From Crotophaga sulcirostris (lineage: Eukaryota; Chordata; Aves; Cuculiformes; Crotophagidae), in contig VYZB01000055.1 in NCBI GenBank assembly GCA_013397455.1, positions 2,210,072 to 2,274,071 of the forward strand: DNA of 64,000 nucleotides, written 5' to 3'. The position numbers and the translations under genes are program-made. The notes beneath the pieces were generated by a model. It did not search any database. It was not told where the DNA came from and saw nothing but the letters and a program-made list of their open reading frames with translations. Of the stretch, positions 62,101 to 64,000 are shown in pieces; position 1 is the stretch's first letter; the number at the start of each line of letters is the position of its first letter.

Positions 62101-64000
62101 TGGAGGTGTTGATTATAAGTGGCATTCATCAGAATCAATGGCATAAAAACAAGCTCCCTGCCATTTTGCTGCATCCATAAACAGGTGTGGCCTGAGCTTT
62201 ATTAGGTGCCCCGACAAAACGACACACAGGGACTATATATCACCATGACTCACAAAGCAAAATTACAGCCCTGTGCTGCAGTTGTGAGACTTCCTAAAAT
62301 ATGTTTCTCAAGCCAGGGGAAAAGAGATCCACCCCTTCCTGGGCCCTGTAGAATCCCTTCTGCACCATGGTACAACAACCAGACACTTTCCTAACCTGAC
62401 TGAAGAAAAAAACGTATTCTCTACTGCAAAGCATTTCCATGACTGTTCTTAGAGCTCTAAAATGCTGCAGATCACCTGAATGTTGGCAAAATTCTAGACA
62501 GCAAAATAAAACATTGGAATATTTAGCTTTTAATTATTACATATTCATGAGAGTGGAAACCCCATCATTTTCGGGTGCTAAGATCCTTCCACTTCCACTT
62601 CCTACGTGCCCTTCTAAGATGTTGATGGAAGTGAGGTTTTCCTTTTCTGGTGTTCCTGGCATAGAAATCAGTATCTTTGAATTCCACCTGCTTCTGACAG
62701 GGGTAAGGGGTCTGAGATGGGGGCCCAGAGCTACAAGGTTTGGAGCTTAGTACAGAGCCACAGACTAAGAACTTTTCAGAGACTTGCACTGTAGGTAAGT
62801 TTTCTACGGGAGGATGTGTGAAAATATCTCTTAGTTTCTCTCTACATTAAACAGCACTACAGTTTGTTGGGTTTGCTTTTTTTTTCTCCCCCTCTTTTTG
62901 GCCTAGGGGAAAATCCACCTTCACTTTATTAACAGTGAATTCAAATGTTTTTTTCTGCTGCAATTTAACAACTTTCCCCCCACCACCACCCCTGCACAGA
63001 GACAAGACAATCTTCCCTCTTGAACCCTTCAACATATTTGTTCTCCATTATTTTTTCATTCGTGGGTATCCCGGAGGCTCTCAATGTTTAAATAGCTCCC
63101 TCCCTCCCACGTAAAGCCGTGCACTAATATCGATCAACTTAGGCTGGAAGTTACTATAAGGCATTTTTCAATAATCAGCCTTGCTGTTTAGAGAGCATCT
63201 TGAATATAACCCTTAGGTAAACAGCATAATACACATGGAACTTTCCTTCAGCAAATCTCAAGGATGGCTGCTAATGCTCCACCAGACAAAGAACTTGATT
63301 CTGACTTTCTGCTCCGCAGGTCAGAGGCAAAGTCACATCGGCTAAACATGGACAGAATTTAAGTTTCTTAGGACACTTGTATATTTAAAAATTTCATAGT
63401 CATATGCGCTTCAAATAAAGGGTCAGACAGTAAATAACCTCTTAATGTGTATCGACTTACCTTTAATAAAACAAAACAATCTCAAACAAAATCCCACTCT
63501 CCTAAGAAAATAAAGTTGTGGCTGTACAAGTATTTTAAGTATTGGCTATGTAAAGCACCTTTATCCATGAACTATAGTGAACAGGAACTCTCACCTGGCT
63601 GAGGGGAGAGGAAGGAGAAAATAATTTCAAGTTCAACAATTAAAAATAAATCATAGGAGAAGGATTATACATGCATACTTCATGTCAAGTAATACCCACG
63701 CTTACAATGAGATGAGTAAGCTACTCTAAATTATTAGGTTTTCATTTAATTCACCCCTGATTTAAAATGCCACATTTGTTCTATTTTTACATTGCCCCAT
63801 AAGTCAAAAATGGGAAAGAAAAGTGATTGGTATGAAATACCTGAAATAATTCATGCTTTATTCCTTAAATAGCTGCATTCACTAGTTACTTCACATAGTT
63901 CTTAATTCGAAAATGAAAAACATGGGGTGTTTTAATTTCCTCTTCTTAACTGTGAAGCATCAGATTGTGCTGCATTGTTTTTATAACTCTGAGGGATCCT

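Larger units (their letters stand above)
1..64000 (-). other. VTI1A: VTI1A transcription unit, partial (spans window)
   Basis: This span is inferred. The two SNARE-motif exons lie in the middle of the window on the minus strand. I saw neither the exons for the N-terminal three-helix domain above 44293 nor the membrane-anchor exon below 39645. The pre-mRNA should therefore enter at the high-coordinate end and leave at the low-coordinate end. VTI1A is also a very large gene with long introns in mammals (established knowledge). A small exon missed by eye would shorten the inferred span at one end but not change the gene or strand. Confidence 0.75.
54261..64000 (-). other. VTI1A intron upstream of first seen exon, 5' portion
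   Basis: Contains two faint MIR/L2 relics, the A15, T14 and (AAAAC)5 runs and a pyrimidine-rich stretch at 57630-57810. 55480-55770 is repeat-free with many TAATTA-like words. 61241-61262 is an impure (A7-8 C3) run. No exon recognised. Confidence 0.55.

Noticed and set aside
1..64000. Search for CRISPR arrays, DNA transposons, endogenous retroviruses or a compact new gene system
   Set aside because: No regularly spaced repeats, no terminal inverted repeats beside a transposase frame, and no gag/pol/env-like frames were seen. The window reads as intron of one eukaryotic gene.

Overview
The window is a piece of a vertebrate nuclear genome, almost certainly a bird. It is AT-rich and shows no operon-like packing. 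It carries at least seven clear, 5'-truncated CR1 LINE copies whose 3' ends carry the avian-type ATTCTATGA repeats. The only protein-coding sequence I can support is two short internal exons on the minus strand, 44223-44293 and 39645-39706. Spliced together they encode a continuous stretch of the SNARE motif of VTI1A (vesicle transport through interaction with t-SNAREs 1A), a Qb-SNARE of the Golgi/endosome system. Both have consensus AG/GT splice borders and compatible phases.

Layout: 44294-64000 is intron upstream (5') of the first visible exon. It holds one young CR1 (54022-54260), a CR1 tail (53101-53142), several ancient MIR/L2-like relics and simple repeats. 39707-44222 is the complete 4,516-bp intron between the two exons. 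1-39644 is intron downstream (3') of the second exon. It carries the other CR1 copies (4849-5338, 10771-11219, 17541-17790, 24320-24766, 30501-30860, 36027-36246, and a 3'-tail scrap at 29071-29087), microsatellites, a 68-N assembly gap (15014-15081) and many unassignable stretches. I found neither the exon for the C-terminal membrane anchor of VTI1A nor its 5' exons, so the transcription unit probably runs across the whole window and beyond both ends.

The remaining open frames are 60-136 codons long and look like chance frames in intron. The exceptions are those inside CR1 copies, which are dead fragments of the element's own reverse-transcriptase ORF. I see no tRNA, rRNA, CRISPR array, DNA transposon with terminal repeats, or convincing endogenous retrovirus. 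The window reads as an ordinary large avian intron landscape. The points most worth a second look are the SNARE exons (Asp at the zero layer, one weak polypyrimidine tract), the internally deleted CR1, a CR1 copy with a long surviving frame, the old MIR/L2 relics, a few perfect hairpins, and some repeat-free stretches that could be conserved regulatory elements.
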